A DNA stretch of 64,000 bases from Antennarius striatus (GCF_040054535.1 NC_090796.1:6499001-6563000); one strand, 5' to 3'. Counted from the stretch's first letter, positions 12,701 to 22,843 are shown. Notes: generated by a model not told the origin, from the sequence alone. Made by a program: numbers and translations.

Positions 12701-15700
12701 CCGTCTCTGCAGGCCAAGCAGTTGCAGCTGAAGCGAGCGCGACTGGCCGATGATCTCAACGACAAGATCTCCCACAGACCCGGACCTATCGAGCTGGTTC
12801 ACAAGAACATCCTGTCAGTCAGCTGCTCCGTGCACTCACCTCTGGGTAACGACACACACCTCATGATGTTCACTCCCTTTCCTCACGCATTCATATATGA
12901 GAAGAGCAGCCAGTTGTTGAAGCTGAGATGGACGATAAACAGACTCCTAGTGACGTTTGGTATCATTGGCACACATAAAGACCCATCAGACCAGTGATTC
13001 ACCAGGAGGGGAGTTCAGTCTGCAGCTCTTTACAAAATGTGCCGGTTTGCATCATTCTGAACACCTGGTGGTTAAAATGAGATGACCTCTCTCCTCCTTT
13101 CTAACCGTCAGCTTTTCTTCAGCTGGATGTAACATTTTCCATCTTAAAATGTGAATAAGCTTTAAGAGATAGAGAGAGTTACTTGCTATGGTTTCATTTA
13201 TGGTATTGATGAAATGGAGAAAACATAAAAGGTGTGTTTGTAAAGCACTCTGTGTGATTAAGTGGAGAGAGAAGCAGCTGATGGAGTGGAATGGAAGCAG
13301 ACTTCAACAACAAACTCGGATAATGAAGCTTATGTCAAATAGACAAGACAGGGCACTCCTCTATATACTCGCCAGTCGTCTGCTATTTTGATCATGTGGA
13401 CCTGCATTATGGTCAATCACTCATGAAAAAAAAAAGAACAAACATGCTGACACAGGGGTTCACCCACTCACTCACTCGCTCACTTCTATTCCTCTCTGAC
13501 ATCATTTGAACCTGTCACCTCTGGGATGAGTGCAGGTTTAAAACAAGCTCACCTCTATTATTGATGCCAGTTTTGTAATAGTGCGACCTTTTAAACCTGG
13601 TTTATGTTTGGTTTGAACACATTGACCTCATAATAATACTGTCTGGGTATCTACATGTGTTTGGAATCCATTATTGTGGGTGTGAGTATGTCCACACTCA
13701 CTAACTACACATCATTCTGCTGTATGTGAGGCCTCGAACCGTGTTTCTAATCCACACCGTCTTTGAGTCACACCTCAGTCACAGAAATGACACAACAACA
13801 ACGTTTAGTTTTGAAACACGGTTTGACACACAGTGTTATATAACTGAGTCACCACTTGGTCATCAAACGGAGTTAAGACACACAGTGTGGCTGTTTGGTT
13901 TTATGCAGTCTGTGGGATAATAAAGACTTTATATTTGTGTATTTGTATTTTTCAGATTCTCCAAAGGGAGCCGGGGGGGAGAGCTCATCCTTAGATGAAG
14001 ACAGCAGCGATGCTCTGTCTCCAGACCAACCAACCAATCATGACTCTCCTATGGGTGCTGTCCCTCAACTCTCACCCTCAGATGTACTCACCCAGAATGG
14101 GAATATGTCCCCCCCACAGGTGCCAGTAGAGGATCCAGTTCAAATCAAGTCGTTCAGAAAACTAATGAACTAATTTAACACAACAGTCAGATTAAATGTA
14201 TTTACCACAAAGATAAAACAATCACACTGTTAACAAAACTAATGTCTTTTCAGTTCACTACACGATCCCCTCCTCCTCTTCCTCCTCCACCTCCCCCACC
14301 ACCTCCCCCCCTGGTGAATGGATCAGAATTTTCTCCATTCCCAAAGGTGACAAACGGCATTATGGGAACTTCAACAAACTCCCGCTCCTCCACCAGCCAT
14401 GTCAAGGTATGGAAATCCTGGTCATGTTCCTCTTTTCCCACAAGCACCCATTCCCACTGCAGATTTGATGACTTCTGAATAAATCTGACCTTAATCTCTA
14501 TTTGTGGAGCAACTATAACTGGCTCACCCTCCCTCTTTTTCATTTCCTTACATCCTCCTCCCCAACCCAAATTCTCACGGTGCCTGTTAATTGTCTCAGG
14601 CGAGGAGTTCAGACCGTCCCCCACAGAGGCCTAAGAAACCAAAGGACAGCAAACCCAAGGTTAGCACCGTCTGTCCTTTTATTTAAAATCAGATTGGGTT
14701 ACTAGAACAGTTATCTTTAATCATCAGTTTAGGGAAGCTGTCAACACAAAGTCATTTTTTGCTAGAACACCTTCTAGTTGTTCTTGTTCCTGTGGTTTTT
14801 GCAACTCCTAGAATTGGAGAAGCCATGCGCTGTAGAATCAATGTTCTCACATATAACAATCACATACAGAGAAATCCATTGCAGAAGAGGAAAAGATACA
14901 AGTTTCTGTAACCACAGCATCATTAATACTGCAGAATAATAGCTTCTGGAATGAAATTATTAACTGTCTGATGCTACATCATTATTGTGGATCATTCCAC
15001 CTACAGGTACAAAATGGATATTCTCCTTTATTCAAATGTCCCTTATGCTTTTTGAAAATCAGTATATGGTGGTGACCAAATGGATCTGACTTATAAAAGA
15101 GTCGTGTCTGAACCTCATTTCTTCCTGTTTGCAGGTAAAGAAGCTGAAGTACCATCAGTACATCCCTCCGGATCAGAAAGCAGACAAAGAGCGTCTGCCC
15201 CAGATGGACTCGTCTTATGCAAAGCTCCTCCAGCAGCAGCAGCTGTTCCTGCAGCTGCAGATCCTCAACCAGCAGCAGCAGCACTACAACTACCACACCA
15301 TCCTGCCCGCCCCTCCCAAGTCAGTGCCAAGTTTGTGTGTGTCTTTGAGATCTGCTGCAGGGTTTTACAGGACGATGTAACCAGTTTGCCACCCTCATTT
15401 TTATTTCCTCATATTAAACCAGAGTCATTTCCCATTGTTCACTTTTGCAACACAACCTGCTGACATTGTTCATTTCCAGTCCACTCCCAAACTACAATGC
15501 CATCATGGTAGTGGTTTTAGGGTGACTCTGTCAAAGCCTGTATCATACAGCAGAAGCAAGGTTGGGAAAATCCCTCCTGTGTTTGCAATAAAAATGTTTG
15601 ACTAATGGAATGTAGTTTTCAAATTTTAAATAATTAATGTCAAGCGTCAGGGGTTAACGTTGTGGTTTCAGGTTTTTGAGAACTTGAAAACAATGTTGTC

Positions 15701-18700
15701 AAAGTAGACAAAGTTATGATTTCTAGTACTTCATAGAGTTTTAAAAAAGAAGTTAAATCAGTATTTTTGTCAAATTCTGCGATGTTACATCTGTCTGACC
15801 TCAGCTATCTTGTTGTTTTATCAAGCAAGGGGAGGAAATCTTGACAGTTTACTGTTTTGTGCCTTCCCTCAGGCCACCGAGTGATCAGCCTCCCACAACC
15901 AACTGTGGCCCTTCCCCATCTCGCAATGTTCCCACGAATGTCACTGCGTCCTCCTCCAATCAGAACGGGACTGCACGTCAGAGCCAAACTGCAGTGGGAG
16001 GAGCCAAACCGAGCACTCTACCAGTCAACCTGGATGAGTTCAAAGTGAGGCTACACCCACGCTCCAGATGGGCATCTTAATAATCTCCATCCACATCCAA
16101 CTATAACTTTCTACCCAAAAAATCGTCTAAAAGTTCAACTCAATCATCAGTTTCTGTAATATATTAACACATTTTTTTCAATCTCTTTTAAGATTCCAGT
16201 TTTCTCCTTAATTAATTTGTGTTCTGCTGCACTCAACGCTGTTTTTTAATGTCTCCTACATATCAGTTGTTGTGATCTCTTTCACTGTGAGTCAATTCCT
16301 GTTCAGTAAGAGACCTGCTCTGGTTTCTCATCCATCAGGTTGCTGAGTTGAAGCAGGAACTGAAATTGCGTGGTCTGACAGTGTCAGGCACCAAGAACGA
16401 TCTCATTGAGAGGCTCCGAAACTACCAGGACCAAAACGGTGGCACCACAGCAGCACTGAGAAACGGCGCCTCGCAGGCCAGTCAGCAGGGTGTTACCACG
16501 GCAGCTGGCACCGTCACATCCCCTCGAACCACAACCGTTAAACCAGACCACCAATCAGGAGAGGGCAGGTTTAAGTTAGACTTGTCGTCATTGGCTCAGG
16601 TGGTTCCAGGTCGGATCATGAGATTCGGCAGCACCAGCTCCAGTCCTCCAGTGTCGCCGACTCCATCTGACAGGTCACTGGCCGGTATGAGTCCAGATGA
16701 GACGAGCTGCAATGGAGACATGTTTGGAGAAATGGTGAGGCCTGCATACCAAATTTATGGTATTGTGTACTTAAACATATTCTGTCGGGACTTGTTTTTT
16801 CAACTCGCTCTCATAATTCTGTCATCTTTAAGGTGAGCTCACCCCTGACCCAACTGACCCTGCACCCATCACCTCAGCACCCAGCAAATGTTTCCCCGCT
16901 CTCGCCACCCAACTCCAAGGTCAAAGAGGAGATCCAGAGCTCGTGCTGCCTGTCCAGGATGTCATCAAATCCAGAGTCCCTATCAGGAGCAGCCATGGAC
17001 ACAAAGGATAAGGACCAGATGCTTCAGGAGAAGGACAAACAGATCGAGGAGTTGACCAGGATGCTGCGACAGAAGCAGAGGCTGGTGGAAACCCTCAGGT
17101 CTCAGCTGGAGCACGGCAAAATTGTTGACGGAGTTGCGTCGGAGAAGGAAGGAAGTGAGAAGAATGGACCGTCCCCAGAAGTTAAACCTCAAACTCTTAT
17201 TAAAGCTTCAGCCATTCAACCCCCTACTCTCCCTAAAGACCTTGTGGTGGTCAAAGTGAAGAAGGAGGAGCTTGAAGAGGGCATGGAGGGGGTAACAGAG
17301 GAGGCCCAGGAAAAGAAACCAGCCCAGCCGATGCAGTGCTCTCAGGAGACGCTGTACAGGCTCCAGCAGATTCATCGGCTGCAGGTCCAACAAGCGGAGC
17401 AGCAGAAGCAGATTCTGCAGCAGAGCGAGGTTAAGTTGCAGAAAGTAGCAGAATCTAAGTTCAGCCCTCAAAAACTACAAAAACAAAAGACGGGCGCCCA
17501 ACTCCTGCTCCAGCAGCAGCAGCAGCAGCTGCAGCAGCTCCTCATACAGCAGACCCAACAGAAACAGCTACAGGCCCAGCAGAAGTTAGCACAGCAGAAA
17601 CTCAGTCAACAGAAGATAGCGCAGCAGAATCAGGTCAAACAAATTCAAGGGCAAGTTCAACAGAACCAGCAGAGGCAGCCGGTTCAGCTGAAGCAGGTTC
17701 AGGTTCAGATACAGAAGCCGGCAGCGAACGCAGTCCAGCAGAGGAGGCAGCTGAAGGCTCATCAGCGACGGCAGCAGCGAGCAGCAGTCACCACGCAACA
17801 GGTATTCATTCCACCTGAGCTGCAGTGTGACACGTAAAGGTAGCAAACCATCAGTCCTGAGGTAGTGGTGATTAACTGAAGCTGTTAACACGAGGTTTGC
17901 TTCGCAGGTGGCTCCAGTCATCATCAACCAACAGAACGGCACTCAGATCCACACTCAGGCCATTTCCTTAGATCTCCTCAAGGCGAATGGAACACCCACA
18001 CTGGTCACCGACAGCAATGGCAACCACTACCTGATCGCTCTCACCAGTAACACCACAGAGGGGCAGAACGGAGTGTCGTCATTGGTCAAATCCAACGGAC
18101 GCATCACGCTGCAGGTACAGTGAAAGTGACTCTTAGTATCTTATTACCTCATTGACCTGTTCCAGGTTTGTAACATGTAATGAAATATAAATGTCTGCCT
18201 GTTGACTTTTTAGAGATTGCAGTCATCACCGAGTAAACTCCCCAACACTGACAGCCAATCAAAAGGGCAGCCAGAGGCCGAGCCTGTGAGCCAATCAGCA
18301 AAAAAGGTGCTTGTTTTATGACACACTTCATAAGAATGTTTTCATCGTACATCGTTGTTTTTGTTTTTTTAACTTACTGTCATATTTAACTGACTTAAAT
18401 TTTATGAAATTAAAAGATGCAGATGTGTCCAATTTTTTTTCTTCACAAACTAAGTTTCACACTTAAAAAAAATCACCGTTAGAGCAGCCTCTTTGTGTGA
18501 AGGATGTTTTTTATTTTGTGGTGAGAAGTACATCTTCTTGCCACAAGGTGTCGTCACTGACACAGTCTAAAATTATCCAAATCCAAAACGGAGTGGACCA
18601 GCAGCCTTTTGTTCAGGAAGACGTTCTGATGCAACACCTGGTGATTGGTTGCTCTCTCCTTGGGGAACAGAATGCAGGGCTTCACCTGGACACTAGTGAT

Positions 18701-20661
18701 ACACCCCAAACCAGCCGGTCTGCCACCGCCCCGCCCAGTCTGCAGCCTTTCTTTGACGACATGTCAGACAGTGACAGCCAAAGCAACTTCTCTTCTCTTA
18801 AGGTACCTCCAGCTCCTCAAACGCGACTCATCACTGCTTCCATCATGTAGTCTCAGTCTTTCCCCGTGTCGTGCACATCAGTAACTTTTTCTCCTGGTTT
18901 CTTCTCTTTTTCGTTCTTTTCATTCCACCCGGGCAGAGAGAGGAGGTGTGTTTGCCTTACGACCGGCACACATTGTTCACCCCTCCCTCTCCCAAACCCA
19001 ACACCTCCCTTCCTCCTCAGCGCTCCAAAGTATGTCCTCAGCATGTCTTTCTTTGTTTCTCTCTTTGAGTGTTCTCTTTCTGTCTGTTTATCCATTTTCC
19101 ATCTCATGTTGAGCTGCGTGCTCATTTTGCTCACCTTAGAAATCATTTGGAAAATTCTGAGCTGCCTGGTTGGATGTCGAATGTTTTTAACAATTTTGTC
19201 TGATTTAACACAAGTATTCATGATTATACATAAATTATTTTTTTGTGTGGAACAATTAAGTGTTGCCTAATTTCCTCAGTTTGCTTTCTATTGTGAGTGT
19301 TGCCCAGATGCAAATACATATTTATATTTCCTTAACAAAAATTTAACTGCAAGACTGATTTAATGATACTCATATTTATATTGTATTTTTACTCATATTT
19401 CAAAATGAGGATTTCACAGAGCAGAAACAAAATCGCCTTGGAAGGTACATCAGTGTGCTGCAAGATTTTTTTTAGAACAGCTTTTTATTTTTTTTTAAGC
19501 ACATTAAAAAACAAGGTGATGATTACTTTTCAACTTTTTATAAACATTGGCAAACAAAAGGCTTTTTTAGGCAGCGAGTTTCCTCAATCCTAGAAATCCT
19601 TGCAGGAGGCAAGACGAAAGCAGAACATTAGAGCTTCAGAACTCTAACCCAAAAAGAAAATCGTTTTAGTTTAGCTGATGATGGAGAGAAAAACAGGCGT
19701 TCAGGACTAAAATGTTTGAAATCTGCTCCTTTAGAAAGAAAAAAACTGCACTTTGCCATTAAATTTCTCTTTTGTATTTTTTTATCATCAGTTCTATAGA
19801 AAGATGAACAGGAGATTTAGTTTAGGCTGTTTTCAGACGGAGTTGCCGTTGTAGCTTGTGGCGGCGTCCTCACATGAGCTGTTAGCGGCTGACTGATGAC
19901 ATGTTTTCGTCTGTCAGCAGGAGAACGGCGTTAACAGTCAGCAGATGGACGACCTGTTTGACATCCTGCTCAAGAGCGGCGGTAATAAACGGATCTAAAC
20001 GTTAACGACATAAAGGTGGAGTCTGTCGTCTTCTTTGCTGATGACTGATCTTTTTCTCTCTCCTCCGTCAGAAATCCCCGGCTTCAAGGCCAACCCAGAC
20101 CCCTCCCTCGCCCCTCTGCACTCTGACCCGCCATCCCCATCTTCTCCCCCATCTCCGCTTCACCTCTCCCCTCCCACCCCTAAGGAGCCCCTCATCTCCC
20201 CTCAGCCTTCCCTCAGCCCCTCAGTTGCAGAGTCCTGCACAGGCAGCGGGCGCCTGGAGGACTTCCTGGAGAGCACCACCGGCGCCCCCCTGCTGGGCGT
20301 GGAGCCCGACGGGGGCCTGACGCTGATCGACGACCTTCACAGCCAAATGCTGAGCATGCCCAGCATCCTGGACCACCCCTCCTCCCCCATGGACACGTCT
20401 GACCTGGGCTTCCCCACGCACTCCACGGGGCTAGACTTTGGTGACCCCAGCCTGGACAGCATGGACTGGCTGGACATCTCCATGGTGGGGAGCGTCAGCG
20501 GAGGGAGAGAGGGCAGCGGAGGGGGGAGAGGAAGAGGTGGCGGAGCTAGCGATGGGGGCACCAGCCTGGCTCCGCTGGCGCCACACACTCCTCCCAGCGT
20601 CTTCTCCACCGACTTTCTGGACAGCACAGACCTGCAGCTGCACTGGGAGTCGTGCCTGTAG
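3631..20661 (+). CDS. mrtfa: Myocardin-related transcription factor A (MKL1), 18 coding exons
   Basis: The product is a coactivator of serum response factor. In this family the N-terminal RPEL motifs bind G-actin and hold the protein in the cytoplasm; actin polymerisation releases it to the nucleus. Eighteen coding exons with GT/AG ends join in frame to 3909 nt (about 1302 aa). In order I see: a short alternative N-terminus (aa 1-45), RPEL1 (about 46-71, RRTREEL), RPEL2 (about 90-115, RPERSEL), RPEL3 (about 130-157, RPGPIEL), an acidic serine-rich patch, a poly-proline run, a basic region ending KVKKLKYHQYIPPDQ (about 281-304), a Q-rich box (about 320-345), a SAP domain (about 415-448), a leucine zipper (about 606-642), a large glutamine-rich segment (about 717-869) and a C-terminal activation domain ending DLQLHWESCL. 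RPEL wording (REELVSQG, EDYLKRKI, ETSAEPSLQAKQL) matches MRTFA rather than MRTFB, and the chromosome neighbours agree. Human MRTFA is about 930-1000 aa, so this form is longer, mainly in exon 12. Teleosts may keep two copies; I cannot say which this is. Confidence 0.93.
3767..8272 (+). other. mrtfa: mrtfa intron 1
   Basis: The intron is 4.5 kb, GT at 3767 and AG at 8271-8272 after a CT-rich tract. I see no exon inside. Open frames at 7623-8222 on both strands have no family features. Confidence 0.75.
8273..8338 (+). CDS. mrtfa: mrtfa coding exon 2 (RPEL1)
   Basis: It encodes VLQLKLQQRRTREELVSQGI and MP, the first actin-binding RPEL motif. As in other MRTFs the first motif reads RRTREEL instead of RPxxxEL. 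Phase 1 at both ends; donor GTAAGT. Confidence 0.95.
8339..11907 (+). other. mrtfa: mrtfa intron 2
   Basis: The intron is 3.6 kb with donor GTAAGT and acceptor CACGCAG. It is AT-rich and I see no conserved element or coding segment in it. Confidence 0.75.
11908..11963 (+). CDS. mrtfa: mrtfa coding exon 3 (RPEL1-RPEL2 linker)
   Basis: The 56-nt exon encodes PLKSPAAFHEQRRSLERAR, which matches the family almost residue for residue. It starts in phase 1 and ends in phase 0 at donor GTGAGC. Confidence 0.95.
12338..12413 (+). CDS. mrtfa: mrtfa coding exon 4 (RPEL2)
   Basis: It encodes TEDYLKRKIRSRPERSELVR and MHILE, the second RPEL motif, with the basic stretch that overlaps the nuclear import signal in this family. 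Acceptor CACCAG, donor GTAAGT, end phase 1. Confidence 0.95.
12687..12845 (+). CDS. mrtfa: mrtfa coding exon 5 (RPEL3)
   Basis: It encodes ETSAEPSLQAKQLQLKRARL and then the third RPEL motif with core RPGPIEL. The usual tail motif ILPVESSLKEAI is changed here to ILSVSCSVHSPL, so the conserved end of the exon has diverged. Ends in phase 1 at donor GTAACG. Confidence 0.93.
12846..13955 (+). other. mrtfa: mrtfa intron 5
   Basis: The intron is 1.1 kb. I see no extra exon or strong repeat inside. Short open frames near 13188 and 13726 have no recognisable features. Confidence 0.7.
13956..14119 (+). CDS. mrtfa: mrtfa coding exon 6 (acidic Ser/Asp patch)
   Basis: It encodes DSPKGAGGESSSLDEDSSDA and LSPDQP, matching the family's SSxDEDSSDALSP element. 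I place the donor at CACAG|GTGCCA, which gives phase 0 and joins cleanly to the proline-rich exon. Confidence 0.88.
14254..14406 (+). CDS. mrtfa: mrtfa coding exon 7 (poly-proline)
   Basis: The 153-nt exon has phase 0 at both ends. It begins FTTRSPPPLP, runs through a long proline block at about 14266-14313, then LVNGSEF and a Ser/Thr-rich tail ending SHVK. Human MRTFA has a shorter PPLPPPPLLPP block in the same place. The CCT/CCC tract creates a false glycine-rich frame on the other strand. Confidence 0.9.
14600..14659 (+). CDS. mrtfa: mrtfa coding exon 8 (basic region, first half)
   Basis: The 60-nt exon encodes ARSSDRPPQRPKKPKDSKPK, phase 0 at both ends. It corresponds to the SEKSQRSKKAKELKPK part of human MRTFA, a lysine-rich nuclear import and SRF-contact region. 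Confidence 0.92.
15135..15334 (+). CDS. mrtfa: mrtfa coding exon 9 (basic region and Q box); 3' end uncertain
   Basis: It encodes VKKLKYHQYIPPDQ, then MDSSYAKLL, a glutamine-rich box and ILPAPPKS, all diagnostic of MRTFA. The 3' end is unclear. A weak donor TT|GTGTGT at 15335 gives the phase needed for the acceptor at 15872. A phase-0 donor after 15323 would need the later acceptor at 15888. Either choice keeps the frame and differs by nine residues. Confidence 0.85.
15335..15872 (+). other. mrtfa: mrtfa intron 9
   Basis: The intron is about 540 bp with an uncertain donor. It contains no feature beyond an AT-rich stretch. Confidence 0.65.
15873..16044 (+). CDS. mrtfa: mrtfa coding exon 10
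   Basis: It encodes PPSDQPPTTNCGPSPSRNVP and a Ser/Asn/Gln-rich linker ending LPVNLDEFK, which matches human LPANLDDMK just before the SAP domain. Ends in phase 0 at AAA|GTGAGG. The 5' end depends on the exon 9 choice (alternative start 15889). Confidence 0.87.
16339..16734 (+). CDS. mrtfa: mrtfa coding exon 11 (SAP domain)
   Basis: The 396-nt exon is phase 0 at both ends. It begins VAELKQELKLRGLTVSGTKN, the SAP helix-turn-helix fold associated with DNA or chromatin contact. It continues with a linker and the phosphosite-like block FGSTSSSPPVSPTPSDRSL and ends GDMFGEM, both conserved in MRTFA. Confidence 0.95.
16833..17801 (+). CDS. mrtfa: mrtfa coding exon 12 (leucine zipper and Gln-rich segment)
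   Basis: The 969-nt, phase-0 exon encodes 323 residues. It starts VSSPLTQLTL, then DKDQMLQEKDKQIEELTRML, the dimerising leucine zipper, followed by an acidic linker with a possible SUMO site VKKEE. From about 17343 to the end it is extremely rich in glutamine with heptad-like LxxQ spacing. I do not remember such a segment from human MRTFA, where this interval is Pro/Ala-rich. The CAG blocks are interrupted by CTG, ATA and AAG codons, so it is not a simple expansion. Confidence 0.95.
17908..18114 (+). CDS. mrtfa: mrtfa coding exon 13
   Basis: The 207-nt, phase-0 exon encodes VAPVIINQQNGTQIHTQAIS and then PTLVTDSNGNHYLIALTSN, which corresponds to human PTLITDSTGTHLVLTVTN. Acceptor TTCGCAG, donor GTACAG. 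Confidence 0.93.
18214..18306 (+). CDS. mrtfa: mrtfa coding exon 14 (cassette-type)
   Basis: The 93-nt, phase-0 exon encodes RLQSSPSKLPNTDSQSKGQP and a short Glu/Ser tail ending AKK. It is low complexity with no domain. The splice sites are reasonable (CTTTTTAG, GTGCTT), but without transcripts its inclusion is inferred. Confidence 0.72.
18548..18802 (+). CDS. mrtfa: mrtfa coding exon 15
   Basis: The 255-nt, phase-0 exon encodes VSSLTQSKIIQIQNG, VDQQPFVQED, and later SLQPFFDDMSDSDSQSNFSS and LK. The LQPFF block corresponds to human LQPLFG. Donor GTACCT. The acceptor CCACAAG has only a moderate pyrimidine tract. Confidence 0.85.
18937..19029 (+). CDS. mrtfa: mrtfa coding exon 16 (cassette-type)
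   Basis: The 93-nt, phase-0 exon encodes REEVCLPYDRHTLFTPPSPK and a short Pro/Ser tail ending QRSK. Acceptor GGGCAG after a long pyrimidine tract, donor GTATGT. It corresponds in position to the human KKEPPGYEEA region. Confidence 0.78.
19030..19917 (+). other. mrtfa: mrtfa intron 16
   Basis: The intron is about 890 bp and AT-rich. I see no coding segment. Confidence 0.7.
19918..19981 (+). CDS. mrtfa: mrtfa coding exon 17 (start of activation domain)
   Basis: It encodes QENGVNSQQMDDLFDILLKS and G, nearly identical to human ENGSSSQQMDDLFDILIQSG. The acceptor is a tandem CAGCAG, so the exon may start at 19918 or 19921 with or without one glutamine. Ends in phase 1. Confidence 0.93.
20072..20661 (+). 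CDS. mrtfa: mrtfa last coding exon (C-terminal activation domain)
   Basis: It completes GE and continues IPGFK, a Pro/Ser-rich stretch, GRLEDFLESTTGAPLLG, LIDDLHSQMLSMPSILDHPS, SPMDTSDL, LDSMDWLDISM and the terminal STDFLDSTDLQLHWESCL. Each block has a match in human MRTFA. Glycine-rich codons at 20500-20565 are a local insertion. Stop TAG at 20659-20661. Confidence 0.96.
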
Positions 20662-20769
20662 CCTGGAACACACACGGGTTCACACTGTGGGACAGGCCGG
20701 CTTCATGTCACACAGAAACCTGGTCTCTGCTGTCTCTACCACTGCGTGGGTCACTGGCACACGCACGCA

Positions 20770-20834
<65 letters not shown>

Positions 20835-21680
20835 TTTGTCCTGTCTGTCACTGGCTGTTACTGTATGCAAAATGAGGTGGGGAAAAAAACAACATAGAAA
20901 TGAAATGCATTGAGGACTTGAACTTGGTGGACCTGAAGTGGACTTTTTGAAATGTAATTTTATGGGATCCATACAGCAGACTGTTCATTTCCTGTGTCTG
21001 TACCTGCTTTGTGGCCAGGTTAAAGTGAACCAGCGGGAATCTTAACTGTAGCTCACTGTAAAACAACGCTTTAACTCTCGGAAACGGTTCGATTGGAGCG
21101 GAGGAGCAGCCGTCGGTTGCATTTACTCGGCCTGCTCGACGTAGCGGAGCGCGTGTGTCAGTGCCTCCTAAAACTTTGCACTTATGCTGAGTCTGGTTTA
21201 AAGTGAGTCTTCAGGTCAACGGCGGAATCTTAGCGCTGTCTGCTAAGGCTGTGTGGAAACCAGGGCGTGGTCTGTCATCAGCTGAGCTGACGGTGGTGCG
21301 AAGGGAAAGGCGGCTGTCGGTGATGTCATCACCGTACGGCGGCCACCTTAGCTCCACCCACACTGGTCAAAAACACAACCATCATTGGTTGATGGTTGCT
21401 ATTGGAATGAACCATATCTGTGGCAACAGTTTGAACTGAAGCCTCAGTGGAGGTTGCATATTATTGGTAACATTATGGTAGACCACTATGTATTGCTGTA
21501 TATGGGGTGTATATTATCACTTGTCCATATGACTATTTTTCTTTGCTGGTTGCTTTAGAGTCGAGCTGGCTGGCTAGGGAACATGGGTTGAGGGCGGGGC
21601 TTCCAAAATACTTGGACCTTGTCATTTTTTTAAAGAAAAAAAAGTCAAAAAAAATAAACATAAAAAAACCCTCAAAAGGA
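20662..21680 (+). other. mrtfa: Probable mrtfa 3' UTR with polyadenylation signal
   Basis: The sequence after the stop has no further exon. It contains a (CA)n tract near the stop. An AATAAA hexamer lies at 21653-21658 inside an A-rich stretch; another lies near 22077. The end of the transcript is therefore a guess. Confidence 0.45.
20759..20833. repeat. (CA)n microsatellite in the mrtfa 3' UTR
   Basis: About 75 bp; the first 15 bp are interrupted by G, the rest is pure AC. It lies about 100 bp after the stop codon. Confidence 0.92.
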
Positions 21681-22761
21681 TGTGTCTGTTTTTCTTTTTC
21701 CCATTCTCACCAAAAGATAAAGGACATTTTCTATTTCATGTTCATCAGTCCAAAGGGTTTACAAAGAAGAGCATTTATGCTTTATTTATGTAAATTATAT
21801 ATTACTAAATCAAGAGCAATCCTGTGAAAAGGAGAAAAGTCATAGCATAGTTTTCTTTAGAAAAATCTGCATATCAAGATGTGGGTTCACGTTTTGTGAA
21901 ACACTTTTTTTCTGAAGTCTTTTTTTCTGTTGAGAATTAATTCATGTCAGCAGTCAAAGCGGTTGTGGGTCCAGATTTGCATTTCCAAAGAAGAATGTGT
22001 TATAAAAATCCCTTTAATGTTAACAGTGTGAGTCTAAACTCTCACATTAAAACATTAATATGTAAATCAGCTAGAAATAAAATAATGCAATCACATCTGG
22101 AAGAATTCGATTAATGAAAAGATTGAAAACTATTTTGGAACATTCTGATGTTTGCCCAGATGAGGCTGAACCCCAGTTTCAGATTTTCAAAATAATTTTT
22201 GCTTGTTTCCCTCTGAATGTCCAAATTTTCCATAAATGGCCAAAAACATCCTCACATAGATTGGTGTAGCTGTGACTGTGTGGGTCGACTGCGATCGTCT
22301 CGTCTTCAAGAAGGTGAATGAATGAATGCTTGACACATAAAGTGTCATTTAACACTGCTGGCTCAGCAGGAAGCAATGGTTATAAAAGAAATGGTTGTCA
22401 AGCCTGAAAACAAACTCAAAGCGTGTCTTTCTGTCGCTACAATTTTGCTCCAGTCCTGCAGGGGCAATAGAAAGAGAGCAGTGGGTAATTAGAGAGCTCT
22501 TGTTTCAGTCGGTGTGGATGAAGTGACCTCTTCATCAGCTCCTCCTTGTTCCTTTCTTTCCTCCACCGGCCTGAATGGAGCTGTAATCTCCTCTCCGACT
22601 GACCCCCTCCCTGCTTCCAGCCTTTCAAGTCTCACTCGTCCGGGGCCTTCGCCATCAAGACCCTGATGAGCCCTCAGCTTTCACACACATGCATGCCGCA
22701 CCCACATCCAATGCACAGCACGCAAACACGCAATCAGCTCGATGCAATCCTACAGAATCAC

Positions 22762-22763
<2 letters not shown>

Positions 22764-22843
<80 letters not shown>
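22764..22843. repeat. (CA)n microsatellite
   Basis: A nearly pure AC dinucleotide run of 40 units in intergenic DNA. Confidence 0.93.

Noticed and set aside
14250..14624. Minus-strand glycine-rich frame of 124 codons
   Set aside because: It is the antisense shadow of the poly-proline exon of mrtfa.
16983..17942. Leucine-rich minus-strand frames
   Set aside because: They are antisense reads of CAG/CTG-rich mrtfa exons 12-13.
20221..20675. Several overlapping frames on both strands in the mrtfa last exon
   Set aside because: GC-rich coding DNA leaves shadow frames open; only the plus-strand frame matches the MRTFA activation domain.
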